NCBI GenBank assembly: GCA_017165825.1
Contig: CM029367.1
Span: 5,110,724 to 5,174,723, forward strand
Length of the DNA stretch: 64,000 nt
Direction of reading: 5' to 3'
Origin: Hepsetus odoe
Taxonomy: Eukaryota > Chordata > Actinopteri > Characiformes > Hepsetidae
Every line of letters starts with the position of its first letter. The first letter of the stretch is position 1. The translations under genes and the position numbers were made by a program. This document shows positions 32,493 through 44,248 of the stretch, one piece after another. The notes beneath the pieces were generated by a model. It did no database searches. It was given only the letters and a program-made list of their open reading frames with translations, and was not told the origin of the DNA.

Positions 32493-33382
32493 CACTGGCT
32501 GTCCTTTGAAAAGGTCATGCTCCAGTATTTCCCTGGACCGCCTTTAGCTTTGATTACAGCACACGTTTTCTGTGGCATCGTTTCGATGAGCTTCTGCAAC
32601 GTCACAACAAATAATTTCCGTCCAGAGCTGCATTCATTTTTCGCCAATGATCTTTGATGATGGGAGAGTCGGACCGCTGCGCAAATTCTTCTCCAGCACA
32701 TCCCAAAGATTCTCAATGGGGTCAAAGTCTGGACTCTGTGGTGGCCAATCCATGAAAATGATGTCTCAGGCTCCCTGAACCACTCTTTCACAATTTGAGC
32801 CGATGAATCCTGGCACTGTCATCTTGGAATATGCCCATGGAAGAAGAAATTCACTGATTGAAAAACCTGGTCATTCAGTATTCAGTATTTAGGTGGTCAG
32901 CTGACCTCATTCTTTGGGCACAATGTTGCTGAACCCAGACCTGACCAACTGCAGCAACCCCAGATCATAGCACTGCCCCCACAGGCTTATACGGTAGGCA
33001 CTAGGCATGATGGGTGCATCGCTTCATATTCATATCGTTTCTCCTGTTAATCCCTCTGGAACAGGGTAAATCTGGACGCATCAGACCACATGACCTTCTC
33101 CCATGGCTCCAGAGTCTAATCTTTATGCTCCTGAGTAAATTGAAGCCTTCTTTTGCGATGAGCCTCACTGATCAGTGGTTTTCTTCAGGCTACAAAGCTG
33201 TTTAGTTCCAATCCCACGACCACAGGATCTTCTGACACGGTTGTTTAAGTAGAGAAGCTACTCACTGCATCAGTTAGGGTTAAATTGTTGCCGGATGAAA
33301 CAATCATCCATTCAGTAATCATCCAATGGGAGGCTCTTACCTATTTGCTTTGTTAAATCCAACTTTTTTTGGACATGCAGTG
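32493..33382 (-). mobile_element. Tc1/mariner relic with both ends (890 bp)
   Basis: Left end CACTGGCTGTCC and right end GGACATGCAGTG are imperfect inverted repeats, each bordered by TA (32491-32492 and 33383-33384). Minus-strand coding remnants include the region of the third catalytic residue near 32700 (degenerate SPDLNPIEN) and the C-terminal phrase VTLQKLIETMPQKTCAVIKA. The element is shorter than an intact 1.3-1.6 kb Tc1 and full of stops, so it is internally deleted and dead. Confidence 0.75.
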
Positions 33383-33426
33383 TATATTCAGGCAAAAGTG
33401 CTAAACATAATGTAAACATACTTTAT

Positions 33427-33595
33427 CGGGGTGGCTTTGGTCTAGTATAGGATACTTGCCAATGGACCAAGAGGTCACAGGTTTGAATCCCACTTCCAGC
33501 ATTGTCACCATTGGGTTCCTGAGCAAAACCCGCCCCAGGGGGACTGTACCCACGAATTAGAAGTCACCCTGGATAAGAGCATCTGCCAAATGCCT
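33427..33595 (+). mobile_element. SINE-B copy, plus
   Basis: Head GGGTGGCTTTGGTCTAGTAT, box B GGTTTGAATCCC, shortened middle, tail CTGGATAAGAGCATCTGCC, then a poly(A) tract. Confidence 0.8.
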
Positions 33596-34238
33596 CCTGA
33601 AAAAAAAAAAACTTGTTCATTCATAACATTCATGTTCTGTCTTGCCAATAGACTGTTGATAGCATCCAGGGTATTTCTCCATTTTTGGCCTGAGGCTAGA
33701 AACGGTGACGTGAACATGAATCATCATTAATTCTGGCATGAAGACTCATTTAATAATGCAAGCTAAAAACTTCAGAGCTTGCTCGAGCTGATATCAATCT
33801 TAGAGTAATCAAAAAAAAAAATAAAGAAAGATAAATAGCTGTAACTCTAAACTAATGAAAAGTCCTGTCCACACTTCAGCAGTCCTGCTTTCACATCCCC
33901 AAGCACTTAACATTGCTGTTTAGAAGCAAAATGCAGCTCAAGGGTTTTATGTTCTGGATTTTAAAGTCTATGATCGCGAATTGGTTCATTAACTGCTTGG
34001 GACATTGACATATTTTTGCTACAACAGCTTGATCTTTATACTTTATACTGATGCTGAGCTAAACACATTTTTAATATCTGATCTGCTATAAGTTACAGGA
34101 CTCACAGATGGGTTTCCATGAGAAGGTAATGTTAGATTTAACCAAAGCCAAATTCCAACTACAGTTCATTCTGGTGTGCAAAAAATCTAGTAATGATAGA
34201 AAGGAATAGGAGTAAACGGAGTAACTAAACATCATTAT
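33596..34238. other. unique DNA, nothing recognised
   Basis: No coding signature or repeat. Confidence 0.4.
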
Positions 34239-34612
34239 CTTCTTTTGGCTGCTTCTGTTTAGGAGTCACCACAGCAGATCATCCGTTTCCATTTCTTCTT
34301 GTCCTCTGCATCTTCCTTCTTCATACTGACCACCTTCATGTCCTCTCTCGTCCACGTCCATAAACCTCCTCTTTGGTCTTCTTCTTTTCCTCTTTCCTGG
34401 CAGCTCCATCTTCAATGTCCTTCTCCCAATATAATCCTCGTCTCTCCTCCTATGTCCAAACCAACACAACCTTGCTTCTCTAACTTTGTCTCCAAAATTT
34501 CTAATCTTGTCTATCCTCCTCACCCCCAAAAGAAAATTTCAGCATCTTTAACTCGGACACCTCCAGCTCCGCCTCCTGTCTTTTCATCAGCGCCACAGCC
34601 TCCAACCTGTAT
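34239..34612 (-). mobile_element. RTE-type LINE 3' end, minus
   Basis: On the minus strand it encodes KVREARLCWFGHRRRD, then YIGRRTLKMELPGKRKRRRP and RFMDVDERG, then the shared 3' end. The frame is well kept from 34529 to 34266, making this the best copy of the RTE C-terminus in the window. 5'-truncated. Confidence 0.85.
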
Positions 34613-35797
34613 AATTCTTTAAATTAAAAATTAATGAATGAATATTCATACATTTTCATTTACCGTCAACATCAACTGATACCAATTTACAATAAGACGA
34701 ACCTCATGAAGGTTTTATGAAATTAGTAGATTATTAAGGGTTAATTATTATGTTATGAACACCTGAACAAGCTTTAATAAGCATTTTCAAAACTTCAGTC
34801 CTCCAAGCATTTTCAAAACTTTCAAAACAAAGTCTCAGTCCTGCTTTGTGAATAGTAAGTGCCACTGTGGTCCTCCTCCAACAATGGTAACCATCAATGA
34901 TATCTGTTGTTCTTTAGTTAAGCATTCTCCCAGAGAGTTTTTTTTTTTTTTTTTGAGTCCTTAGAAATATTAGATTTTAGTATTAGAATTATAGTCTTCA
35001 GTATTTGCTAAGAAACAAGTGATCAGCATTGCCCTTTTTAATGTATGTCAGTTGTTTATAACCTAATTATTGATCATTAATAAACTAGTAATAAACTTTG
35101 CACACATTAGTCTTATTTTAAAGCGGTACCCAAACATCCATACCGAGAGCTGACTGGCTGATTGGTGCAAGATTTGCCCTTAATGTATATATATAGTAAT
35201 TTTCAACATATGATACACACACCCATATAAAGATTAAACATTAATAAATCCACATTTAGGCATCCATTCATTTTATACAGTGTTGTCTGATCTACCAGGC
35301 AGAGAAAGTTAAATCTGCAACTAGACCTTCGCTAGTGAAAATACTGGAAGTGTTTTTGGAAGTGCAGGAACACACAGAGGGATGCAAGAAGGGCTTATTT
35401 ATACATGAACGTGATGAGATACAGGTGCAAACACTGACTGGAACTAGGGCAGAGCGAGGAAGGCGCAGGAAGTCACAAGTGGATGACCTCATCAAGTGCT
35501 GTTTAAGTCAACGGAGGTAAAAGTCATCTTCAGCCACCCAGTCTCCAGAGCCCATGTGTTCACAAGCCTAATGCTGTTAATTCAGCAGTTCAGCTGGTTC
35601 TCCATATATGCTGGTGCTTCATATACTTCATATTTTAATTTATCAAAAAGACATGAACTCATTAACAACTATATCAGTTGTGTGCAAAGTAATTACCCCC
35701 TCCAACTGACCAATGCACCAAACTGAATTGAGTTTGGATGAACCAGATTACTTTAGGCAAGACCGATCGCTGCTAGCCTAGCTGAATCTAAACGTCT
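34613..35797. other. unique DNA, nothing recognised
   Basis: Contains a T16 tract at 34938-34954. No gene or known repeat. Confidence 0.4.
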
Positions 35798-35945
35798 CCA
35801 ATCCACCTGATGTGCAGGTCTTTGGATGAGGGGAAACCAAAGCAACCACACAGAGACAGAGAGAACAAACTCCACACAGTAAGGACCTGGACCACCCCGT
35901 CTAGGATTTAAACCCAGAACTTTCTCGCAGTGAGGTGGTAGCATG
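35798..35945 (-). mobile_element. V-SINE-like fragment, minus
   Basis: GAGAACAAACTCCACACAGT and box B complement GGATTTAAACCCAGAACTTTC followed by CTCGCAGTGAGG; head and middle only. Confidence 0.65.
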
Positions 35946-35954
35946 AGCTTTCCC

Positions 35955-36340
35955 TATCAGAAAGTCACAGTGCAAAAGTGGTATCTATGAGAAAGGGGCT
36001 AAGCTTGAACACAAAGGCTTGTCTAATATTTGTTAGAAAATTTTGGGCATAATATTCTGTGGACTGATCAGTAAAAAGTGGCAACTTTGGAGGTCATGTC
36101 CTGTTAATCCCACAATAAAAACAAGCCCACAGTCAAACGTGGTGGTGGTAGTGTAGTGTGGCAGTGCGTTGTCAGGACCAATAGCTGCTTCAGGGCTTGG
36201 CTGACTTACCATTATAGTTAGAAGAGTGAATTCAGCTCTTTGTCGGGAAGTACTAAAGAAAATGTTGGGCTAGAAGAAATAGAATTATGATTTTTCAGTG
36301 GGCCAGTCGAAGTCCTGAATGCTGAAGACTAAACTCCTGA
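35955..36340 (+). mobile_element. Tc1-like transposase relic, plus
   Basis: Degenerate nucleotide match to the catalytic region of a common fish Tc1 family: AATATTCTGTGGACTGATCA (usual LWTDE motif, here mutated) and CAGTCAAACGTGGTGGTGG (usual TVKHGGGS), then TGGGCCAGTCGAAGTCCTGA near the third catalytic region after a deletion. No terminal repeats seen. Confidence 0.6.
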
Positions 36341-36525
36341 TATTGGAAGAATGCATTTGCTGCTAAATGTGATCAATCTTGAGCTCATTATTATATTATT
36401 ATAGAGTGAAAGGAAGAGACATATCCTGGACACATCACAGGGCATACACACGCATACACACCAATCCACCTGATGTGCATGTCTGTGGACTGTGAGAAAA
36501 AGCTGGACACCATTATGTCTGCAGA

Positions 36526-36670
36526 TCAAGTCAAGTCAAGTAGGATTTTATTGTCATTTCAGCCATATACACAGTACACAGTGAAACGAAATAACGTTCC
36601 TCCAGGACCCTGGTGCTACACACAAGACACGACACAAGACAACATAAGACACAACACGGGGCTAACAGAT
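36526..36670 (-). mobile_element. 3' end of Rex1/L2-type LINE, minus
   Basis: Tail CAAGTCAAGTCAAGTAGG, then GTCATTTCAGCCATATACAC, near-identical to the 3' end of the LINE at 53177-55601. A severely 5'-truncated insertion. Confidence 0.8.
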
Positions 36671-37931
36671 ACATGTTGCATGACGCTAACTGGTGCATTA
36701 AGTTGATTTAGACATTTGATGTAGAGAGTCAATTGTGTCACTTTGATTTTGTCACCGATCTAACCTTTATCTGAAAGAAATTGTACATATCCTGCATTCA
36801 GAACACAGTCACAAAGCCATGTAAAGTGCTTTGATCAGCATACCAAAGGCTATAAGCAGAGAATGGGAGACGCCTCTGAGAATACGTGCTGTAAATCCAC
36901 AGTTACTACTTTTATGTCTTTGTCTTTTCTAGTCCTTGTTACTGAAACAAAACATGTCGTAAAGTCTCCGGGAAACAATGACATACAACTGAGAGCAGAG
37001 TCGGACAAGAGATATTCACTTATCCATGGAAAACAAACAGACAGATCAAACAGATACTAGGAGCTTAGTTGCTTCCCTGGGCAAAATTCCAGTGTGGCTA
37101 ACCTTGAGCTTGACTGGAACACTAGGGAGGGGTGGAAGCCATGAGACTGTTGGGTGGTGGAAGGGGTTCTGGGCAATCGATGGCCACTAAACAAATGCAA
37201 TTAAGGCTCCATGTTTCAGAACCATGCATGTATACTTGTGTGTGTGTGTGTGTTGGATAGGGTGTGTGTGAGTGGGTTTGGATTTGTACCTATCAAAGAA
37301 ACAATCCTGAAAGCTGCCGAGCAAGCAGGCTAGTTAAAGTGCTCTGAATATTGACAAGGCCTCTCTGCGAAAAGTAATGGCTGTCTGCTTTTTCCCCACT
37401 GAAGGTGACATTGCTTTCCTAATGGCCACCAGAAAGGCCTGTGGTGAAATTCAGAATTGATTTGCAGTCTTTTCGTTTTCCCTCTCTCAAAACAGTCGCT
37501 CGTATGCAGCACGTCCAAGGTCATCTAGCTTATATGGAAGATATAGGCTGACGTTAGCCTCGCGTACATTTTTTTCTTTTTTTTTTCCTTTTTTTTTTTA
37601 CATTTCATATAGGCAGATGCAGGCCGGGCTGGAATGCCAGGTTGCCAAGTGTCTTTATTAATAAGCTAAAGGCAAGGCTTGAGAGTTGTTGGCAGCCTGT
37701 GCAGGCACCCCTCAGTGCATTAGCCGTGGTCATGCTGTACCACGGATGCTCCTTCAGCATGCATTTGCATCAAGCAACGGAAGAGCTCTCACCTCACTGT
37801 ACCAATTCTCACAGCTACTGCACTGAGCTGACATTTATTAAAAGTCCACATTTCACATCGAAGTCCATATTTTCAAAGACAGAGCTGATAGTTGAAAGAA
37901 AAGTAATCATACAGAAGTAATCAAAAACGTA
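36671..37931. other. 1.2 kb unique, possible conserved noncoding DNA
   Basis: 37280-37560 and 37610-37760 have even composition, no repeat hallmarks and no long frame, flanking a T-rich spacer (37570-37602). They are reasonable candidates for conserved noncoding elements (inference). Confidence 0.3.
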
Positions 37932-38427
37932 CTGTACTGTGCAAAACTCTGGCCCAGACCTTCACTTCCTTATATCAATCAACTACTTTATGTGTGACAA
38001 ACTGCCTGTCTCATCTTTGGCATATTGGGTGGACTGAATGAACTGCAACAGCATGCCTAAAGACACAAGGTTCTAGATAAAGGAGTTCCAACCACTCAGC
38101 ACTTTGCATCAGCGCTTTTAAAGCTATAAACGAAAAAATGAAGTGAAGTGAAAGTGACTAATTGCCATTGTGAAACACAGCACAGCACGCAGTGAACCAC
38201 AAGGAAATGCATCCTCTGCTTTTAACCTACACACACCATGCTGCAAGGGGCAGCCATTTCCAGCACCCAGGGAGCAGTGTTGGGGATGGTACCTTGCCCA
38301 AGTGTACCTCAGGGCAAGCTACTGGTCTGGGATTGAACCCATGACCTTTGAATCCTGGGGCCTAGTCCCAAAACACTAGACCACTGCTGCCTAGTGAGCG
38401 GTGGCTCAAGACTTTTGCACAGTGCAG
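37932..38427. mobile_element. MITE with CTGYACTGTGCAAAA ends, SINE inside
   Basis: Left end CTGTACTGTGCAAAA after TA (37930-37931), right end TTTTGCACAGTGCAG before TA. Related ends occur at 45732 and 60487. The insertion of a SINE-A copy supplies about half of its length. The TA target suggests Tc1/mariner-type mobilisation. Confidence 0.65.
38141..38391 (-). mobile_element. SINE-A copy, minus, inside MITE
   Basis: Full length, tail complement AAGTGAAGTGAAAGTGAC to head complement CACTAGACCACTGCTGCC. Confidence 0.85.
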
Positions 38428-39095
38428 TACCCTCAGTATATTAGGTTGCAGTCCCTGTTCAATTACGACCATCCTGCTCTACTCAACTCTAAAGATCTCC
38501 TACACAGACACAGTGGTTAACTGCAGATTATAGTGCGACTTGCATTTCGACTCGCCCCCTAGCTGCACTTTTGCAGGGTTTAAAAAGCAGTAATTGTTTA
38601 ACCCTGTTTGAGACAAAACAGAAAATGAAAAACCAGTGATGAAGAGATAGAGGTGTTCATAACTGAAGTTCTTTCCTACCAAAACAAGTTGAAATTTCTA
38701 CTCTGGCCAAGAGTCTCTAAAGCAATAAATACAAGCGCCCATACATCATGACTGCAGCACAGCTTATTCTGTCGTTTTTATTACCAATGTGAATCTTGCC
38801 CTGAGATTTTAAACAGTGTTATTCTGCAGACAATCTTTCAGCTTGTCCTCAAGGCTCTGTATCTGTTTAGGTCATCAGCTGAACATGTAATCTCCACCCA
38901 CTAACCACTATTTTGTGGCATTGCTCCATGTATTTTATGCTCCTCCTGAATTCATAAGCAGTTTTTTTCAACAGTAACACAGGCAGAAAAGCTTAGCAAA
39001 TCAGGCTCAGAAAGTTGAAATGTGTATCTAATGCATTGAAAAGAATAACATCTTTATACATGTACTTATTTGCTGCAATATTCAACTCTTGATTA
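38428..39095. other. unique DNA, nothing recognised
   Basis: No coding or repeat signal. Confidence 0.4.
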
Positions 39096-39236
39096 GCAAT
39101 CGTCTAGTGTTTAGGGACTAGGCCCAAGGATCAGAAAGTCATGGATTGAAATCCCAGACCAGTACATTGCCCTGAGGTACCCTTGAGCAAGGTACCGTCC
39201 CCCATGCGGGCGGGCGGATGGATGGATGAACATATT
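39096..39236 (+). mobile_element. SINE-A head with foreign GGAT tail, plus
   Basis: Head and middle of SINE-A (GAGGTACCCTTGAGCAAGG) stop at about 39203 and are followed by GCGGGCGGGCGGATGGATGG, a tail like that of V-SINE-like elements, not the usual CACTTTC tail. Confidence 0.65.
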
Positions 39237-39602
39237 CAGATACTGTTGTCATCTGTAATTTTCAGCTGAAGCCAATACCATGGCAACCCCCCTCTCCCCC
39301 AACACCAAACCCAAGCACATACGCAAATCGTAACCTCTGTTTTCTGCTGCACAAACAAGCTCATATTGTTTCAGAACCCTTCACATTCCCTGATTCAGTA
39401 CCATCAAAGAAGGAACATTTGCTTGTTATTCACATTGATCTTCTCAAGTTCTTGTTGTTTTCTCCATTGTACAGCCTTCATAACAATTTTCAGCTTCTTT
39501 CCTTTCACTTCACGATGCTTGATCCACACTGGTATAGATTAATTATATTAAAAATAAAATATTTGACCTATATGAGGTTATGTAAAAAATAAAGCACATT
39601 TA
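39237..39602. other. unique DNA
   Basis: Nothing recognised; ends at the TA target of the Tc1 element. Confidence 0.4.
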
Positions 39603-39657
39603 CAGTGCCTTGCAAAAGTATTAACCCCCTTGGCATTTTTCATATATACATACATAC

Positions 39658-39698
<41 letters not shown>

Positions 39699-39782
39699 AT
39701 TGTGAAGTAAATAGCTTCACTAAATATAAATGGGACAAAATAACAGAAAACTTCAGTGTGCATAACTAACCACCCCCCCAAG

Positions 39783-40760
39783 TCAGTTTTTTGTAGAGCC
39801 ACCTTTTGCAGCAGTTACAGCTGCAAGTCGCTTTGGATAAGTCTTGCATCTTGCCACTGGGATTTTTGCCCATTCCTCAAGGCAAAACCGCTCCAGCTCC
39901 TTCATATTGGATGGTTTTCGCTTGTGAACAGCAATCTTCAAGTCTGACCACAGATTCTCCATTGGATTGAGGTCTGGACTTTGACTAGGCCATTCCAACA
40001 CATTTAAAGGTTTCCCCTTAAACCACTGGAGTGTTGCTTTAGCAGTATGCTTCGGGTCATTGTCCTGCTGGAAGGTGAATCTCTGTCCCAGTCTCAAATC
40101 ACAGGCAGGCTGACACTGGTTTTGCTCAAGAATATCCCTGTATTTAGCACCATCCATCTTTCCCTCGACTCGGACCAGTTTCCCAGCCCCTGCTGCTGAA
40201 AAACATCTCCACAGCATGATGCTGCCACAACCATGTTTCACTGTGGCGATAGTGTTCTTGGGATAATGGGACGTGTTGGGTTTGCGCCAGACATAGCATT
40301 TTCCTTGGGGGCCAAAAAGTTCAATTTTAGTCTCATCTGACCAGAGCACCTTCCTCCATACATTTGGGGAGTCGCCCACATGCCTTTTGGCAAACTCAAA
40401 ATGTGCCTTCTTATTTTTAACATTAAGTAATGGCTTTTTTCTCACCACTCTTCCTTAAAGCCCAGCTCTGTGGACTGTACAGCTGTACAGCTGTACATAC
40501 TCCAGTCTCTGCTCTGGAACTCTGCAACTCCTTCAGGGTTACCTTTGGTCTCTGTGCTGCCTCTCTGATTAATGCCCTCATTGCCTGGTCTGTGAGTTTT
40601 GGTGGGCGGCCCTCTCTTGGCAGGTTTGTTGTGGTGCCATGTTCTTTCCATTTGAAGATGATGGATTTGATGGTGCTCCAGGGGATCATCAAAGATTTGG
40701 ATATTTTTTTATAACCCCACCCTGACTTGTTTGGAGAGCTCCATGGTCTTCATGGTGTGA
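39783..40760 (-). pseudogene. Tc1 transposase, frameshifted
   Basis: Cut-and-paste transposase of the DD34E group, read leftwards from about 40760. The catalytic half is open from 40448 to 39783 with all three acidic residues: D in WSDETKIELFG (residue 38 of this frame), D in FQQDNDPKHTA (129) and E in SPDLNPMENLW (164), giving exactly 34 residues between the last two. The DNA-binding half lies in another frame at 40692-40423 (KWKEHGTTTNLPREGRPPK and LTDQAMRALIREA), and the extreme N-terminus in a third. At least two frameshifts separate them. One lies near a 22-bp perfect palindrome at 40476-40497. This copy cannot make an active enzyme. Confidence 0.9.
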
Positions 40761-40834
40761 TGCCTCTTGCTTAGTGGTGTTGCAGCTTCTGGGGCCTTTC
40801 AGAAAAGGTGGGTTTACACTGACAGATCATGTGA

Positions 40835-41078
40835 AAGTGACAACCCTTGTCATTGCGAGGTCACAGCACAGCAGACAGTGAACCACAACGAAATTGGACC
40901 TCTGCATTTAACCCATGCACACTCAAACCCGTGCAGCAGCGGGCAGCTATTGAAAGCGCCCGGGGAGCAGTGACAGGGACGGTACCTTGCTCAAGGGTAC
41001 CTCAGGGCAACCTATTGGGAAGGGCTTTGAACCCTCGATCCTCCGATCATGCTGCTAACCACTAGGCCACCGCTGCCT
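40835..41078 (-). mobile_element. SINE-A copy, minus, inside Tc1
   Basis: Flanked by ATGTGA at 40829-40834 and 41079-41084; deleting it restores the usual Tc1 text at that point. Intact boxes and low divergence suggest it is among the younger copies. Confidence 0.92.
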
Positions 41079-41394
41079 ATGTGACACTTAGACTGCACAC
41101 AGGTGGACTTCATTTCAGTAATTATTACTTTTGAAGGTAATTGGTGGCACCAGGACTTTTTAGGGCCTTCATGGCAATACATATGCACATGTTAATTCAA
41201 ATTTTTTTATTTATTTAAATTTTTTTAACATATATATTTTTCTCATTTCACTTCAACAACTTAGACTATTTTGTGTAGATCCATCACATAAAATATGATT
41301 AAGAAACATTTAAATTACAAGCTGGAATGTAACAAAATAGGTAAAAAGCCAAGTGGGGTGAATACTTTTGCAAGGCACTGTATGTTCAAGTTTT

Positions 41395-41640
41395 TCTTTA
41401 ATGTTGTTGTCACAAAGCAGCTTTAAAGAAACTGGGTCCGAGCCCTGACTAGGTAAGCCGAGGGCAACAGAGGCAAGGAAAAACTCCCCAAAACAGGAGG
41501 AAGAAACATTAGGAGGAACCAAGACCAAAAAGGAGGAACTCATCCTTCTCTGGTTGACACCAGAAATAAAGAAGGAAAGACAGAAAGACAAAGTGCCTTT
41601 CATAATTAACCAATTAGGGGATACCTTCCAGTAAGCATAT
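41395..41640 (-). mobile_element. fish interspersed repeat, minus
   Basis: Counterpart of 11340-11640: CACAAAGCAGCTTTAAAGAA, GGAGGAACCAAGACC and TCCTTCTCTGGTTGACACC. Lies directly after the right end of the Tc1 element. Confidence 0.5.
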
Positions 41641-43167
41641 CACAATTAAAGTCACAATTAAAGAATAAAAGACTCCATTTGTGTCTGTAGTTGGAAGTTC
41701 GCTGAGCTACTAGTGGTGGTTCTGCCCGAGTGGGTGAAGATTTTGCTAATCTTAATGGCAGCAGCTCATGCAGATGATCCAGTCTGATGTAGCTGATCTG
41801 GAGTTCAGGTGAGGAGAGAAATCTGATGAGAGTAGTTTCATCAACTCTGTGGAGTAGCTGGTATGGAGTTCAGGAAACCTTCACCGTGATTGATGGACTT
41901 GCTGCCCAAAAATACCTAAGCTGTCCACCTGTATGGACAGCCATCCACAGTCCATCTCAAACAGAAAGAAAGACAATGACTACTGTTACCAGATCCTGTC
42001 TACTGGCTCCTATTATCAGTATTATAGGCTATAAGTTTCTGTTCTTGTATAAATTCTAAGAAACCAGCTGATAATATTCAGTTAATTGTGCAGGAAAGAT
42101 GAGTAGACTGGAGATTAAGTGGGAAGCAAGGGAGAGTAAGCTTTGTGATGTTTTTTTCAGCGCCTGTTTACCAGTTATGTGCAGAGAATATGGACACACC
42201 TTTTGATGAGTTGACAAAGTAACCCACTGTATTGAGGTTTCTTTATCATTGGAGAGAGAAGTAAGGAATAAAATGAAAATCGTTACTTTTTTCAGAAGGA
42301 AAAAAAATTGTGAAAGCTGGAAGGTTCAAGGTGTGCCAGGTGACATGTTCTACTTCCTGCAGATTTGACACAGAGACAATAATCTCATATTGTGTAAAAT
42401 TAATTAGCTTGGCGGTTTGCCTCATACAGGGGTGTGATAGCAGCAGGGGGTGCGTCTGTCTGTCTGAGCATCCCAAAGACCTGTCATGAAACCAACTTGA
42501 ATTTTGAAGGCACTTTTCATCCCATTTTTTAACTCATCGCAGCAAAACTTGATTTATTTATTTATTTCTTGGAGGCTGGACACAGGGTTCACATAGATAT
42601 TCTTAGTGAACTCAATCTCTGGTTATTTTCTATTTTTGTGCAGCACATACATACATGCACACATGCCATCAGGCCCTTAGAAAGCAAAGAGTGTGTGACG
42701 GGGCAGCAAAGGAAAACTGATGATAAGGGACTGACTGTCAGAAGGATAAAGCCAAAGAGTCTTCTACAAGCCAGACGAAACCTGCAGGCACCAAGGGAAG
42801 CTATAAGCATTCCAGTACATGTACACACACACAACGATGTTTCATTTCAGGACATTTCCATTGCTCTCCGTAGCTAAAAGTTGATTTTCTACACCTAACT
42901 GTACTTTCACACTGAGAGCAGCCAGAGCATCAACGCAAAATGGTCATTCATTTTCTGCGGAGGTGGGTGGCAAAGAGCATCCGTGTTTTGAGCAGTGAGG
43001 GCGTCAAAATGAAGTCCCGTTAACGTTATCATAACAAGCAATGATGCAGTTTGGCAGCAACCAATCAGAATGAGAAGGGCTCTATAGAATTTCTGAGCTA
43101 ACAGCCATGTAAACATATGATCTCACCAAGCATTAGTTCCGAAGCAACATGCGCTCTACCAGCAGGA
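41641..43167. other. no gene; partly possible upstream end of the repeat
   Basis: 41690-41990 (GATCCAGTCTGATGTAGC) may be a further part of the preceding repeat. The rest is unique. Confidence 0.35.
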
Positions 43168-43616
43168 GGGGCAGCGGTAACTTAGTGGTTAGAAAAAAAA
43201 CAAAACAAAGTGAAAGTGCCATTGTGAAACACAGTACAACTAAATTCAACCTCTGCGTTTCACCCATACACACACATTTAGCAGGGGGCAGCTATTGAAA
43301 GCACCCAGGGAGCAGTGACAGGGACAGTACCTTGCTCAAGGGTACCTCAGGGCGACTATCTGGTGAGGGAATCAAACCCACAATCTTCCAATCCAGGGCA
43401 ACTCCCTAACTACTTGGCCACCGCTGCCCTGGATCAGGAGGTCATGAGTTTGAATACCAGACCAGTAAGTTGCCCTGAGGTGCCCTTGAGCATGGTGTAG
43501 TCCCCATCACTGCTTCCTGGGTGCATAGATGTCCCCTGCTGCACGTTTTGTTTGGGTTAAATGCAGAGGTTCACTGTGTGCTGTATTTCGCAAGGACAAA
43601 TAGTCACTATATCTTC
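43168..43616 (+). mobile_element. SINE-A copy, plus, split by another SINE-A
   Basis: The head (GGGGCAGCGGTAACTTAGTGG, to 43192) and the remainder (from 43430, GGATCAGGAGGTCATGAGTT to the CACTATATCTTC tail) belong to one copy. It is split by an opposite-oriented copy and an A-rich run. Confidence 0.8.
43207..43429 (-). mobile_element. SINE-A copy, minus, inside SINE-A
   Basis: Inserted just after box A of the outer copy. Tail complement AAGTGAAAGTGCCATTGTG, head complement CTTGGCCACCGCTGCCC. Confidence 0.85.
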
Positions 43617-43999
43617 ACAGCTTTCACCAGGCGGTGTTCTACCCCATGCTTTTGCTGAACCTGAAGAATTGAATAAAAAAATTAAAAAGTCAAACTTCCC
43701 AGAAAAATGAAAACAATTGATACCCCTGATCAGTAGCACTATAGAATTATGTCCAGAGTTGACTTTATTGGTTGCTACAAGGCAAAGTAGTAATGGACCT
43801 TAGCTACCAATTAGCACTAATCTTCATGCAGACCAACACACACACACATTATTGGTGGGATCCAGTTTTCATGACTTCCATTTGTTCTATTTTAAAGCTT
43901 CAACATTTAAAGGATTCCAAGTATACATACTGGCATTTAAAAAAAATAAATAAATAAATGCTCAAAAACATTCTTTTGCGAATGTATTTTCACACTTTG
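43617..43999. other. unique DNA
   Basis: Nothing recognised. Confidence 0.4.
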
Positions 44000-44248
44000 A
44001 AAGTGACAACCCTTGTCATTGCAAGGTCACAGCACAGCGAACCACAACGACATTGGACCTCTGCATTTAACCCATGCATACTCAAACACCGTGCAGCAGT
44101 GGACAGCTGTTGAAAGCACCCGGGGAGTAGTGACACGGACGGCACCTTACTCAAGGGCACCTCAGGGTAGCCTATTGGGAAGGGGTTTGAACCCACAACC
44201 TTCCGATCATGCAGCCAACGTCCTAACCACTTGGCCACCATGGCCCTT
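44000..44248 (-). mobile_element. SINE-A copy, minus, full length
   Basis: Tail complement AAAGTGACAACCCTTGTC to head complement CCACTTGGCCACCATGGCCC. Shares the GCAAGGTCACAGCACAGC variant with the copies at 40835, 59371 and 61087, marking a subfamily. Confidence 0.88.

Larger units (their letters stand above)
39603..41380 (-). mobile_element. Tc1 transposon with both ends and a nested SINE
   Basis: Terminal repeats CAGTGCCTTGCAAAAGTATT (39603) and AATACTTTTGCAAGGCACTG (ending 41380) are perfect inverts over 20 bp, bordered by TA at 39601-39602 and 41381-41382. Removing the 244-bp SINE and one duplicated hexamer leaves about 1.53 kb, the usual Tc1 size. Microsatellite-like TA and T tracts (39645-39700) have expanded inside the left arm. 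The ends are well kept, but the transposase is broken. Confidence 0.9.
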
